64,000 nucleotides of DNA from Massilia sp. WG5 (GTDB lineage Bacteria > Pseudomonadota > Gammaproteobacteria > Burkholderiales > Burkholderiaceae_D): the NCBI RefSeq assembly GCF_001412595.2, contig NZ_CP012640.2:682001-746000 (forward strand). Direction: 5' to 3'. Made by a program: the position numbers and the translations under genes. This document shows, one piece after another, positions 52,049 to 61,496 of the stretch. Each line of letters begins with the position of its first letter. Positions within the stretch are counted from its first letter, which is position 1. The notes beneath the pieces are model-generated. The model was not told the origin of the DNA. It ran no database searches and was given only the letters and a program-made list of their open reading frames with translations.

Positions 52049-54582
52049 GCCAGTTTCTCCAGTACGCCCTCGAGGTCTTCCAGCCGGTAGGGCTTGGCGA
52101 CGATCCAGAACGGGAAGCCGAGCGCATCCCGGTCCGGCGCGCCGTAGCCGGAAGCGAAGGCGACGCGCAGCGCCGGTTGTTCCTGCACCGCCATGCGCGC
52201 CAGCTCGACGCCGGACTTGCCGGCCAGGTCGATGTCGGTGAACAGGAGGTCGAAGGCGGTTTCGCGCAGCAGCCCGGCGGCGGCGTCCAGCGTGGTCGCG
52301 CCGCGCACCTCGTGGCCGAGGGTCTCGAACAGGCTGCAGGTCATCTGCATCAGGTCCGGATTGTCTTCCGCCACCAGGATGCGGCGGCGCACGGCGGCCG
52401 GCGTCACGCTGCCCGGCGCCGGCGCGGCGGGGATGGCACGGTTGGCCAGCAGGTGGCGCACCTTGCGCGCCAGCTGGTCGCGTCCGTACGGCTTGGACAG
52501 CAGCTCGACGCCCGGATCCAGGCGGCCGCCATGCACGATCGCGTTCTGGGTGTAGCCCGAGGTGAACAGCACGGCCAGTCCCGGCAGCAGGGCCTTGGCC
52601 TGGCGCGCCAGCTCGGGACTGCGCAACGGGCCCGGCATTACGACGTCGGTGAACAGCAGGTCGATCAGGATGCCGCTCTTGACGATCCCCAGCGCTTCGA
52701 GGGCGTTGTCCGCCTTCAGCACCCGGTAGCCCAGGCTGCCCAGCATCTCGACCACGGTGCCCTGCACCGCGGGATCGTCCTCGACCACCAGGATGGTCTC
52801 GCTGCCGCCCTGGACCGGGCCGCCGGTCAGGCGCGTGATCCCGGTCTCGCTCTCGAAACTGCGCGGGAAGTACATGCGCACCGTGCTGCCCTCGCCGACT
52901 TCGCTGTAGATCTTGAAGTGGCCGCCGGTCTGCTTGACGAAGCCGTAGGCCATCGACAGGCCAAGGCCGGTGCCGACGCCTTCCGGCTTGGTCGTGAAGA
53001 AGGGTTCGCAGGCGCGTTCCAGCACCTCGCGGCTCATGCCGCTGCCGGTGTCGGACACCGCGATCATGACGTACTGGCCGGCCACGATGTCCGGCTCGGC
53101 CGCGATATAGGTATCGTCGAGCATCGCATTGCCGATCTCGATGGTCAGGCGGCCGCCGTTCGGCATGGCGTCGCGCGCATTGATCGCCAGGTTCAGGATC
53201 ACGTTCTCGAGCTGGTGCGGATCGACCACGGTATTCCACAGGCCGCCGCCCTTGACGGTCTCGATCTGGATGGTCTCGCCCAGCGCGCGCCGCAGCAGGT
53301 CGTCCATGTCGCTGACGATGCGGCCCGGATTGACGACCACCGGCTGCAGCGGCTGGCGGCGCGCGAAGGCCAGTAGCTGCGAAGAGAGCTTGCCGCCGCG
53401 CTCGACGGCCTTCTGGGCGACGCCGAGCAGGCGCTGGCCCTCGCCCTCGGGCAGGCGGCGCTGCAGCAGTTCGAGGTTGCCGCCGACGACCTGCAGGATG
53501 TTGTTGAAGTCGTGTGCCACGCCGCCGGTCAGCTTGCCGATCGCTTCCAGCTTCTGCGAGCGCTGCAGCGCATGCTGGGCCGCCGACAGTTCTTCCGTGC
53601 GCGCGCTCACCAGCGATTCGAGCTCGCTCTGGTGGCGCGCGAGTTCGTCCTGCGCCTGCTTCTGCTCGCTGACGTCGCTGCCCTGCACGAAGATGCCGAT
53701 CACCTCGCCCATCGGATCGAGCACCGGCTGGTAGATGAAGTCGAGGTAACGCAAGGTCGTGGCGCCGGCCGGGCCACTTTGCAGTGCGACCGGCACCGCG
53801 CGGCCGATGAAGGGCTTGCCGCTGCGGTAGACCTCGTCGAGCAGGTCCGCAAAGCCCTGCGCCACGACCTCGGGCAAGGCGGTGCGGATCGGCTTGCCGA
53901 TCAGTTCGCGCCCATCGGTCAGCTGGCGGTAGGCCGCATTCGCCAGTTCGAAGACGTGCTCGGGCCCGCGCATCACGCAGATGAAACCGGGCGCCTGCTC
54001 GAACAGGCGCTGCAGGTGCATCTTGTCGCCCTGCAGTTCATTCGCGAGCTTCAGGGCCGCGTGGGCTTCGGACAGGGCGGCGGTGCGCTGTTCGACCATG
54101 CGCTCGAGCTCTTCCTGCTTGCGGCGCAGGTTTTCTTCGGCGTGCACGCGCTCGGTGACGTCGTTCCCCTGCGAGAAGATGCCGACCACCGCGCCGCTCT
54201 CGTCGACGATCGGCTGGTAGACGAAGTCGATGTAGCGCAGCACCGCCGCACCGCCGCTCGCCGGGATCACGCCCAGCGGCAGCGCGGTGCCGACGAAGGC
54301 CTGGCCGCTGGCGAACACCTGGTCGAGCAGCTCGAAGAACTGCTGGCCTTCCAGCTCCGGCAGCGCTTCGCGCACCGGCTTGCCGATGATGTCCTTGAAA
54401 CCGGCCAGGCGGTGGTGCGCATGGTTCTGCAGTTCATACACATGCTGCGGGCCGCGGAAGAAGCAGACGAAACCGGGCGCCTGTTCGAACAGCCGCAGCA
54501 GCTCGCGGTAGGGACGGCTGATCTTGGCCTGCTCCAGCGCGGATTCGGTGGCGAGGGTGGGAGTATGCGGAAACATCTCCAA
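52045..54582 (-). CDS. hybrid histidine kinase, PAS-PAS-HisKA-HATPase-REC-REC
   Basis: 845 residues. Two PAS domains, about 25-155 and 190-320, are near-duplicates of each other. A coiled coil joins them to HisKA with His357 in GGVAHDFNNILQ, a different H-box class from the other two kinases here. ATPase motifs LNLAINARDAM, DTGSGM and GTGLGLSMAYG. Two receivers follow: Asp646 (LLFTDVVMPG) and Asp783 (LLFTDIDLAG). Met1 or Met3 may be the start. It overlaps the DUF5710 gene and is divergent from nothing closer than the ABC operon. Output pathway unknown; the double receiver suggests phosphate sink or branched relay. Confidence 0.92.
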   Translation of the reverse strand: MEMFPHTPTLATESALEQAKISRPYRELLRLFEQAPGFVCFFRGPQHVYELQNHAHHRLAGFKDIIGKPVREALPELEGQQFFELLDQVFASGQAFVGTALPLGVIPASGGAAVLRYIDFVYQPIVDESGAVVGIFSQGNDVTERVHAEENLRRKQEELERMVEQRTAALSEAHAALKLANELQGDKMHLQRLFEQAPGFICVMRGPEHVFELANAAYRQLTDGRELIGKPIRTALPEVVAQGFADLLDEVYRSGKPFIGRAVPVALQSGPAGATTLRYLDFIYQPVLDPMGEVIGIFVQGSDVSEQKQAQDELARHQSELESLVSARTEELSAAQHALQRSQKLEAIGKLTGGVAHDFNNILQVVGGNLELLQRRLPEGEGQRLLGVAQKAVERGGKLSSQLLAFARRQPLQPVVVNPGRIVSDMDDLLRRALGETIQIETVKGGGLWNTVVDPHQLENVILNLAINARDAMPNGGRLTIEIGNAMLDDTYIAAEPDIVAGQYVMIAVSDTGSGMSREVLERACEPFFTTKPEGVGTGLGLSMAYGFVKQTGGHFKIYSEVGEGSTVRMYFPRSFESETGITRLTGGPVQGGSETILVVEDDPAVQGTVVEMLGSLGYRVLKADNALEALGIVKSGILIDLLFTDVVMPGPLRSPELARQAKALLPGLAVLFTSGYTQNAIVHGGRLDPGVELLSKPYGRDQLARKVRHLLANRAIPAAPAPGSVTPAAVRRRILVAEDNPDLMQMTCSLFETLGHEVRGATTLDAAAGLLRETAFDLLFTDIDLAGKSGVELARMAVQEQPALRVAFASGYGAPDRDALGFPFWIVAKPYRLEDLEGVLEKLA

Positions 54583-54634
54583 TGTTACCTTTTTGCAGGC
54601 AGCACGACAAGAAATTGTCGTGCCGCCATCACGG

Positions 54635-55516
54635 TCAGCGCTGCATGCCCCACCGTCGTACGGTCAGCCGTTCGACCGTATCGAACACCAAGTGCTCGAA
54701 CAACAATCCGATCACGATCACCGTTGCCAGCCCGGCAAAGACCTTGTCGGTGAACAGCTCGTTCCGGCTCTGGAAGATGTACCAGCCGAGACCGCCCTTG
54801 CCCGAGGTGGTGCCGAACACCAGCTCCGCCGCGATCAGGGTGCGCCAGGCGAAGGCCCAGCCGATCTTCAGCCCAGACAGGATCGCCGGCAGCGCCGCCG
54901 GCACCAGGATCTGCGTGACCATGCGCAGGCCCTTGAAGCCGTAGTTGCGGCCGGCCATCCGCAGCGTCTCCGGCACCGCGCGGAAGCCCGCATGGGCGTT
55001 CAGCGCCACCGGCCACAGCACGGAGTGCACCAGCACGAAGACCAGGCTGCCCTTGCCCAGCCCGAACCACAGCAGGGCCAGCGGCAAGAGCGCGATCGCC
55101 GGCAGCGGATTGAACATCGCGGTCAGGGTCTCCAGAAGGTCACGTCCGATACGGCTGGACATCGCCAGCGAGGTCAGGATGAAAGCACCCAGCACCCCGG
55201 CCAGGTAGCCCTGCAGCAGTACCCCGAGCGACACTCCCACATAGCGCGGCAGCTCGCCCGAGACCACGCCATCGGCGAAGGCATGGAAGGTCTGCAGGAA
55301 GCCGGGCAGCAGCAGCTCGTTGCCGGCCGTGCGCGCCGCCCATTCCCACCCCCCGGCCAGCATCGCCAGCAGCAGGCCCTTGCGCAGCCAGCCGGCCTGC
55401 TGCAGTCCGCGGCGCAGGCGTTCGGACCGGGTCAGCGGGCGCGCCGCCTCCGGCGCGGTTGGCGGCAGCGGCAGCTCGTACTCGGGACGCGCGACCGGTT
55501 CGTAGGGCGCGCTCAT
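54635..55516 (-). CDS. ABC transporter permease, sulfonate/nitrate/taurine type
   Basis: 293 residues, about six membrane helices with a soluble basic N-terminus (1-40). The cytoplasmic EAA-like loop is GRNYGFKGLRMVTQILVPAALPA, and GWAFAWRTLIAAELVFG is typical of SsuC/TauC permeases. It overlaps the ATPase gene (ATGA) and ends the operon. With the ATPase and binding protein it makes a complete importer; a dioxygenase opens the operon. Confidence 0.9.
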   Translation of the reverse strand: MSAPYEPVARPEYELPLPPTAPEAARPLTRSERLRRGLQQAGWLRKGLLLAMLAGGWEWAARTAGNELLLPGFLQTFHAFADGVVSGELPRYVGVSLGVLLQGYLAGVLGAFILTSLAMSSRIGRDLLETLTAMFNPLPAIALLPLALLWFGLGKGSLVFVLVHSVLWPVALNAHAGFRAVPETLRMAGRNYGFKGLRMVTQILVPAALPAILSGLKIGWAFAWRTLIAAELVFGTTSGKGGLGWYIFQSRNELFTDKVFAGLATVIVIGLLFEHLVFDTVERLTVRRWGMQR

Positions 55517-56379
55517 GACCGCCCCGCCATCACGGCCTCGGTAGCGCGGTCCGGCGCCGCCTGCTGCGCATCCTCGCCGAACAGCAGGCGGTGGATGCGC
55601 TGCGCTGTCGCCTGGAAGTCCGGGCTGCCGCTGCTGGCCAGGCCGAAGCGCTGGCTGTCGAGCTCGGCCCGCACCCGGCCCGGATGCGGCGACAGCAGCA
55701 GGATGCGGTTGCCCACCACCAGCGCCTCCTCGATCGAATGGGTCACGAACAGCATCGTGAAACGGACCTCTTCCCACAGCGCCTGCAGCTCTTCCTGCAT
55801 CCGCCGGCGGGTCAGCGCGTCGAGCGCCGCGAAGGGTTCGTCCATCAGCAGGATGTCCGGCTGCATGGCCAGCGCGCGGGCGATCGCCACCCTGGCCTTC
55901 ATGCCGCCGGACAGGGTGTGCGGATAGGCCTGAGCAAAGCGGGCCAGCCCGACCTTGCCCAGCCAGTGCGCGGCGCGCTCGCGGGCCTCGCCGCGCTTCA
56001 CGCCGTTTGCGATCAGCGGGAACATCACGTTCTGCAGCACCGTCTTCCACGGCGGCAGCTGGTCGAATTCCTGGAACACGACGATGCGGTCCGGGCCCGG
56101 GCCGACGATGCGCCGGCCGCGCAGCAGCATGCCGCCGACGGCCGGCCGCACGAAGCCGCCGATGGCTTTCAGCAGGGTCGACTTGCCGCAGCCCGAAGGC
56201 CCCAGCAGGACGAAGCGGTCGCCCGGGTAGACGTCGAAGCTGACGGCGTGGGTCGCGCGCACACTGCCGCTGGCCGTGGCGTAGTCGATGCCGACGTCCT
56301 GGGCCCGCAGCAGCGGCGCCGGCAGGCGCGGCGGTTCCTGCTGGCTGGCGTGGAGGCTCTGGAAAGGCAGTACGTTCAT
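55513..56379 (-). CDS. ABC transporter ATP-binding protein, sulfonate/nitrate type
   Basis: 288 residues. Walker A GPSGCGKST at 60-68, Q-loop in VFQEFDQLPPW, signature LSGGM at 156-160, Walker B LLMDEP at 177-182, and H-loop FVTHSIEEAL. The match to the SsuB/TauB subfamily is good. GGGGAGG precedes the ATG. Second to last in the operon; a C-terminal extension of about 40 residues has no obvious domain. Confidence 0.93.
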   Translation of the reverse strand: MNVLPFQSLHASQQEPPRLPAPLLRAQDVGIDYATASGSVRATHAVSFDVYPGDRFVLLGPSGCGKSTLLKAIGGFVRPAVGGMLLRGRRIVGPGPDRIVVFQEFDQLPPWKTVLQNVMFPLIANGVKRGEARERAAHWLGKVGLARFAQAYPHTLSGGMKARVAIARALAMQPDILLMDEPFAALDALTRRRMQEELQALWEEVRFTMLFVTHSIEEALVVGNRILLLSPHPGRVRAELDSQRFGLASSGSPDFQATAQRIHRLLFGEDAQQAAPDRATEAVMAGRS

Positions 56380-56390
56380 CTCGCCTCCCC

Positions 56391-57410
56391 TCAGCTGCCC
56401 GAGGCCAGCGCCGGATGCGGGAAGAAGTAGTCGCGCCAGGAGCTCGGCTGTTTCCTGATCGCGCCTGTCTGGTGCAGGAATTGCGCCAGCGCCAGGGTAT
56501 TCTGCGGCGCCACCTTGAACTGGATCTGCGGATTCCTGATCACCTTCAGCAGGAAGGCGCGGTCGGTCTTCGCCTTGGTCACGCGCAGGTAGGCGTCGGC
56601 CGCCAGTTCCGGATTGGACGACACCAGTTGCGCCGCCTCGCCCAGCGCATCGATGAAGGCGCCGTAGGTTTTCGGATTCTCCCTGACCCACTTCTCGGTG
56701 GCGTACAGCACCGTTGCCGAGCTCGGACCGCCCAGCACCTCGTAGGAATCGAGCACGACGTGGGCCTTCGGATTGCCGGCCAGCTCCTGATCCTGGAACG
56801 GCGGGTTGCCGAAGTGGCTGTTCAGTTCCGTCCGGCCGGCGATCACGGCGGCGGCGGCGTCCGGGTGCGGCACCGATTGCGTCAGGCGGTCGAGGCGGTC
56901 ATACCGGGCCACGCCCCATTGCTTCGCGGCCGCCATCTGCAGGATGCGGGCCTGCACCGAGACCGTCACCGCGGGCAGCGCGATGCGGTCCTTGTCGCTG
57001 AAGTCGGCGATCGTCTTCACGGCCGGGTTGGTGCTGACCAGGTAGTAGGGGAAGTTGCCGAGCGAGGCGATGCCCCTGACGTTCTGGCGGCCGGCGGTGC
57101 GGTCCCAGATCGTCAGCAGCGGGCCGAGCCCGGCGCCGGCCACGTCGATCGAGCCGGACAGCAGCGCATCGTTGACGGCGTTCCCGCCGGAAAGTTGGAC
57201 GTAGTCGACCTTGATGGGCACGCCGTGCTTGCGCCCATGCTTTTCGATGAGCTTCTGGTCTTCCGCCACGTTGAGCAGCAGGTAGACGACGCCGAACTGC
57301 TGGGCGATGCGCAACTGCCCCTCGGCGCGGGCCGGCGTGGCGAAGGTGGCGGACAAGGCCAGCGCGGACAGGCTCAGTCCGGCGGCGAATCTGGAAAACT
57401 GGATGGGCAT
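56391..57410 (-). CDS. ABC transporter substrate-binding protein (SsuA/NrtA/TauA-like)
   Basis: 339 residues with a signal peptide ending near PARA (28). The SsuA/TauA fold is recognisable: LRIAQQFGVVYLLLNVAED, GGNAVNDALLSGSIDVAGAG, and ATEKWVRENPKTYGAF. Periplasmic. The ligand cannot be read from sequence; neighbours suggest a sulfonate, sulfate ester or similar organosulfur compound. The longer frame upstream has no signal peptide, so 57410 is used as start. It follows the dioxygenase gene by 20 bases. Confidence 0.9.
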   Translation of the reverse strand: MPIQFSRFAAGLSLSALALSATFATPARAEGQLRIAQQFGVVYLLLNVAEDQKLIEKHGRKHGVPIKVDYVQLSGGNAVNDALLSGSIDVAGAGLGPLLTIWDRTAGRQNVRGIASLGNFPYYLVSTNPAVKTIADFSDKDRIALPAVTVSVQARILQMAAAKQWGVARYDRLDRLTQSVPHPDAAAAVIAGRTELNSHFGNPPFQDQELAGNPKAHVVLDSYEVLGGPSSATVLYATEKWVRENPKTYGAFIDALGEAAQLVSSNPELAADAYLRVTKAKTDRAFLLKVIRNPQIQFKVAPQNTLALAQFLHQTGAIRKQPSSWRDYFFPHPALASGS

Positions 57411-57430
57411 GGTGGTCTTTTCAAAAGGGT

Positions 57431-58318
57431 TCAGAACGGGGCGTCGCCTTCGATGGTCGTGCGGTACAGCTTGCGGCGCTGGTGGTCGGGGCAACCGGCC
57501 GCCAGGTGCATCAGCGAGCGGTTATCCCAGAACACCATGTCCTGCGGCTGCCAGCGGTGGCGGTAGATGTGCTCGGGACGGGTGCTCAGCTCGAACAGGG
57601 CGTCGAGCAGCGCGCGCGATTCGTCGTCGGGCAGGCCGACGATGCGGGTGGTGAAGTGCTCGCTGACGAACAGCGCCTTGCGGCCGGTCTCGGGATGGGT
57701 GCGCACCACCGGATGCACGACCGGTTTCACCTCGTCGATCTGGGCCCGGGTCAGGTTCGGACGCCAGGGATTCCGCTTCTGCAGATCAGCGTAGCGGTTC
57801 AGGTAACTGTGCTCGGCCCTCGCATGTTCGACCGCACGCTGCAGGTGAGCCGGCAGCGTTTCCCAGGCCGTGTGCTGGTTCGCGAACAGGGTGTCGCCGC
57901 CCTCCTCCGGCAACTCCTGCGCATGCAGCATCGAGCCCAGGCTCGGCGTTTCCTTGTACGAAAGGTCGGAATGCCAGAAGTGGCCGGCGTCGCCCAGGCC
58001 GATCGGCTGGCCGTTCTCGCGGATGTTCGAGATGACCAGCACTTCGGGATCCGAGCGCAGCTGGAACTGGCGCAGCACGTGGACCTGCAGGCGGCCGAAG
58101 CGGCGGCTGAAGGCCACCTGCTGGGCGGGCGTGATGTGCTGGTCGCGGAACACCAGCACGTGGTGGTCGAGGTGGGCGCGGTGGAGGCGCGCGAAGTCCT
58201 CGCCGGAGAGCGCCTGGGACAGGTCGAGTCCGAGCACCTCGGCGCCCAGCGGGGCGTCGAAGGGCTTGATGGCAAAGCGTTGGCGGGACTGCGGGACGGC
58301 GTCGAGAACGGCGGACAT
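57431..58318 (-). CDS. tauD: TauD/TfdA-family 2-oxoglutarate-dependent dioxygenase
   Basis: 295 residues. Iron ligands His116-x-Asp118 (HFWHSDLSY) and the distal His271 (SLMHLA); the 2-oxoglutarate Arg is in RRKLYRTT near the end. Length and order match TauD/AtsK-type enzymes, which split taurine, alkyl sulfates or related compounds by hydroxylation. It is the first gene of the operon, before the importer, whereas E. coli has tauD last. No LysR regulator or sulfatase is adjacent. The name tauD states the family, not a proven taurine substrate. Confidence 0.88.
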   Translation of the reverse strand: MSAVLDAVPQSRQRFAIKPFDAPLGAEVLGLDLSQALSGEDFARLHRAHLDHHVLVFRDQHITPAQQVAFSRRFGRLQVHVLRQFQLRSDPEVLVISNIRENGQPIGLGDAGHFWHSDLSYKETPSLGSMLHAQELPEEGGDTLFANQHTAWETLPAHLQRAVEHARAEHSYLNRYADLQKRNPWRPNLTRAQIDEVKPVVHPVVRTHPETGRKALFVSEHFTTRIVGLPDDESRALLDALFELSTRPEHIYRHRWQPQDMVFWDNRSLMHLAAGCPDHQRRKLYRTTIEGDAPF

Positions 58319-58539
58319 GGTGGGCTCCGGATGAGTCGAGATGCGCCCAGCTTAGGCCTGCGTGATCGTCCCGACAACGAAGCTTTTCGAGGATGCTCAT
58401 GCGGATTCTGGCGCGTCGGCAGCGGTTCCCTGGGGCTGGCCGAGCCAGTCATGCGACGTCATGTTCAGCATCCATGCTAATCTCATAACACACATCCGCA
58501 CCCCGGAAAGGGGCATTTAAACCAAGAAAGGGCAGCATC

Positions 58540-58983
58540 ATGCAATCGCACCCCCATGCATCCCGCTTCAGCGTCACATCGGCGATATTCGATGTGCTCG
58601 ACCCGATACCGTTCGGTTTTTTCGTGGCCGCGCTGATCTTCGACATCCTTTATATCAACACCTTCACCGTCCTCTGGGTGAAAGCCGCGGCCTGGCTCAT
58701 CAGCATCGGGCTGGTGTTCGCCATCATCCCCCAGCTCATCAACCTGGGCCGCACCTGGTTCGGCAGGCGCCGTGTCCGCACCACCAACCTGACCCTGAAC
58801 TTCTGGCTCAACGTGGTGGCGATCGTGGCGGCCCTCTTCAATGCCTTCGTGCACAGCCGTGACGCCTACGGCACCATGCCCGCCGGCGTGTGGCTGTCGG
58901 TCCTGACGGTGCTGGCGATGGTCGTCGGCAGGATCGTCCTGGCCGGCGACGCCGTCGTCTACAAGGAGGTGAGCCATGGTTAA
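58540..58983 (+). CDS. DUF2231-like small membrane protein
   Basis: 147 residues with four membrane helices, starting near PFGFFVAALIFDILYIN. VWVKAAAWLISIGLVFAIIP and WLNVVAIVAALFNAFVHSRD fit DUF2231-type proteins, which often accompany exported dehydrogenases or cytochromes and may take part in electron transfer. AAAGGG precedes the ATG. The following gene starts inside its last codons with a near-perfect AAGGAGGT at 58963-58970. Confidence 0.82.
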   Translation: MQSHPHASRFSVTSAIFDVLDPIPFGFFVAALIFDILYINTFTVLWVKAAAWLISIGLVFAIIPQLINLGRTWFGRRRVRTTNLTLNFWLNVVAIVAALFNAFVHSRDAYGTMPAGVWLSVLTVLAMVVGRIVLAGDAVVYKEVSHG

Positions 58984-60298
58984 GCATAAACGCGGATGGC
59001 CGCTGGCGCTGGGCGTCGCGGCCGGCCTGTCGCTGGCCCTGAGTGCCTGCGGCGAGAAGGCCCAGCTCAACATCTCCCAGCAGGTGGGCGGCAACCCGGC
59101 CATGCCCAAGCCGAAGGATTTCCTGGTCCCGCCCATGCAGGTGCCCGACGGTGTCGGCTGGAAAGGCGACGCCAAGCCGCAGGTCATCGCCGGCCTGCAG
59201 ATCGAGAAGATCGCGTCCGGACTGAAGCACCCGCGCCAGCTGCTCGTGCTGCCGAACGGGGATGTGCTGGTGGTGGAAGCCAACGGTCCGGGCGAGGAAG
59301 CAGTCACGACGCCGAAGCAGGTCATCGCCGGCAAGGTCAAGAACAATTCCGGCAAGGGCGGCAAGGGCGGCAACAGCGTTACCCTGCTGCGCAGGAAGCC
59401 CGGCGCCGGCGGCGAGTGGGAGAAGTTCACCTATATCGAGCACCTGCACTCCCCGTTCGGCATCCAGCTGGTCGGCGATACCCTGTATATCGCGAACACC
59501 GGCAACATCATGAAGTACCACTACACGCCTGGCGAAACGAAGATGTCCGATCCGGGCGTCGAGCTGGGCGACCTGCCCAGCACGGTCAATCACCACTGGA
59601 CCAAGGCGCTGCTGGCGAGCCCCGACGGCAAGCACCTGTATGTCGGCAGCGGCTCGAACAGCAACATCACGGAAAACGGCCTGGAAGTGGAATACCGCCG
59701 CGCCGCCGTGCTGGAAGTCGACGCCGCCACCGGCGCCAGCCGCGTGTTCGCCTCGGGCATCCGCAATCCGACCGGGCTCGGTTGGGAGCCGCAGTCCGGC
59801 AAGCTCTGGGCCATCGCCAACGAGCGCGATGAAATCGGCGCCGACCTGGTCCCGGACTACCTGACTTCCGTGAAGGAAAAAGGCTTTTACGGCTGGCCCT
59901 ACAGCTACTACGGCCAGAATGTCGACCGCCGCGTCCAGCCGCAGCGCCCGGACCTGGTCGCCAAGGCCATCAAGCCGGACTACGCGCTGGGCGCGCACGT
60001 CGCGGCGCTGGGCCTGTGGTTCTATACCGGCAACATGTTCCCGCAATACAAGGGTGGCGCCTTTGTCGCCGAGCACGGCAGCTGGGACCGCACGCCGCTG
60101 AGCGGCTACCAGGTCGTATTCGTGCCCTTCGCAAACGGCATGCCCAGCGGACCGGCGCAGTCGATCGTGACCGGCTTCCACTCGGCCGACGAGAAGCAGC
60201 TGTTCGGTGCGCCGGTCGGCATGGCGCAGGATGCGGACGGGGCGCTGCTGATCGCCGACGACGTCGGCAACGTGGTCTGGCGCGTCACCAAGCGCTGA
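58976..60298 (+). CDS. PQQ-type sugar (sorbosone) dehydrogenase-like lipoprotein
   Basis: 440 residues. Lipoprotein signal with LSAC, Cys25. The body is a six-bladed beta-propeller of the GDH-B/sorbosone-dehydrogenase type: IASGLKHPRQLLVLPNGDVL, HWTKALLASPDGKHLYVGSG and SGIRNPTGLGWEP, then GADLVPDYLTSVKEKGFYGW. AEHGSWDR is also shared with that family. Such proteins oxidise sugars or aldehydes using PQQ at the outer face; no PQQ synthesis genes are here. Coupled to the DUF2231-like membrane protein by an eight-base overlap and a strong ribosome binding site. Confidence 0.88.
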   Translation: MVKHKRGWPLALGVAAGLSLALSACGEKAQLNISQQVGGNPAMPKPKDFLVPPMQVPDGVGWKGDAKPQVIAGLQIEKIASGLKHPRQLLVLPNGDVLVVEANGPGEEAVTTPKQVIAGKVKNNSGKGGKGGNSVTLLRRKPGAGGEWEKFTYIEHLHSPFGIQLVGDTLYIANTGNIMKYHYTPGETKMSDPGVELGDLPSTVNHHWTKALLASPDGKHLYVGSGSNSNITENGLEVEYRRAAVLEVDAATGASRVFASGIRNPTGLGWEPQSGKLWAIANERDEIGADLVPDYLTSVKEKGFYGWPYSYYGQNVDRRVQPQRPDLVAKAIKPDYALGAHVAALGLWFYTGNMFPQYKGGAFVAEHGSWDRTPLSGYQVVFVPFANGMPSGPAQSIVTGFHSADEKQLFGAPVGMAQDADGALLIADDVGNVVWRVTKR

Positions 60299-60304
60299 AA
60301 AACC

Positions 60305-60331
60305 CAGGGTGGGCACACCGTGCCCACCCTG
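60305..60331. terminator. bidirectional intrinsic terminator
   Basis: Perfect 11-bp stem CAGGGTGGGCA / TGCCCACCCTG with a five-base loop, lying between the convergent dehydrogenase-like gene and RND adaptor gene. On the minus strand the stem is followed by GGTTTTT, making it a good intrinsic terminator for the RND operon. On the plus strand the T tract is missing, so termination in that direction would be weaker. Confidence 0.85.
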
Positions 60332-60332
60332 C

Positions 60333-61496
60333 TCAGCCAGCCTTACGTGGCGCAGCCGCCTGCGCCACCTTCACCTGATCCCCATCCGCCAGCCCGTCCG
60401 GCGGGCTGTCGATGATGCGGTCCGCCCGTGTCACGCCCTCCCCCAGCTCGATCACATTGCCGTAGTCGCGGGCGATCGTCACCTTCCTGATCCGCACCCG
60501 GTTGCCGGCATCCAGGGTCGCGACCTGGGCGCCGTTGCGGCCCATGATCAGCGCGGCCGGCGGGATCGCCACCGCATTCCCGACCGGCGCGGCCTGGTCG
60601 AACTGCACGGTGGCGAAGGCGCCCGGCAGCAATTCTCCTTTCGGATTCTCGACCGCCAGCTGGACCAGCATGGTGCCGGAGCCGGCGTTGATGGCCTGGG
60701 CCAACGACTGCACCCTGGCCTCGTAGCGGCTGCCCGGACGTTCCGGCACGCTCACGTGCGCCGTGCTGCCCGGATGGATCTGCGCCACCTGGCGCTGCGG
60801 CACCTGCACGTAGACGCGCAGGCGCCGCAGGTCGGACACCACGAACAGCTCGCTGCCGCTGGCGCCAGAGGCGCCGGCGTTGACCAGCGCGCCGACGTCG
60901 GTGTTGCGCGCCGTGACCACGCCATCGAAAGGCGCGACCAGCTGCGTATAGCGCTTCAGCGCCTGCTGGCGGTCGACGCTGGCCTGCAGGGCCTGCACGT
61001 TCGACTGCTTGGAAACGAAATCGCCCTGCTTCTCCTCGGCCTCCTGCTTCGAGACCGCCTGCTGCGCCACCAGCGACTGCCAGCGCTTCGCGGTGCTTTC
61101 GGCCAGCGCCAGGTTGCTGCGCGCGACCGCGAGCTGGGCCTGGGCCTGGCGCAGGTCCTGGTCGAGGTCCGGGGTCTCGATCGTGGCCAGCACCTGGCCG
61201 GCCTTCACGGGGGCGCCGATGTCGACGTTCCAGCGCGCCAGGTAACCCGACACGCGGGCGTAGATCGGCGCGCGCGACCACGCCTCGATGCGGGCCGGCA
61301 GCTCCATCGGGGCGCCCGCGATGTCCTTCGGCGCCACCAGGCTCACGGTCGGCACCGCGTGCTCCGCCGCCGTGTCCTTGAGCTGCTCGGCCTGCGAATG
61401 ACGGGTGGCCAGGCCGCCGATCACCACGGCGGCGGCGACGGCGGCGGCGATCGCGCCGACGACCAGCGGGCGGGAGGAAGTGGATTTAGTTGGCAT
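60333..61496 (-). CDS. RND efflux periplasmic adaptor (membrane fusion protein)
   Basis: 387 residues. N-terminal anchor about 11-31, then the lipoyl half (ARVSGYLARWNVDIGAPVKA and GQVLATIETPDLD), an alpha-hairpin (about 110-185), the second lipoyl half (APFDGVVTARNTDVGALVNAG), beta-barrel and membrane-proximal domains. Family HlyD/MexE-like. Its start overlaps the RND pump stop by 11 bases, so it is downstream of the pump gene, the reverse of the usual adaptor-then-pump order. No outer-membrane channel gene is visible before the terminator. Confidence 0.92.
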   Translation of the reverse strand: MPTKSTSSRPLVVGAIAAAVAAAVVIGGLATRHSQAEQLKDTAAEHAVPTVSLVAPKDIAGAPMELPARIEAWSRAPIYARVSGYLARWNVDIGAPVKAGQVLATIETPDLDQDLRQAQAQLAVARSNLALAESTAKRWQSLVAQQAVSKQEAEEKQGDFVSKQSNVQALQASVDRQQALKRYTQLVAPFDGVVTARNTDVGALVNAGASGASGSELFVVSDLRRLRVYVQVPQRQVAQIHPGSTAHVSVPERPGSRYEARVQSLAQAINAGSGTMLVQLAVENPKGELLPGAFATVQFDQAAPVGNAVAIPPAALIMGRNGAQVATLDAGNRVRIRKVTIARDYGNVIELGEGVTRADRIIDSPPDGLADGDQVKVAQAAAPRKAG

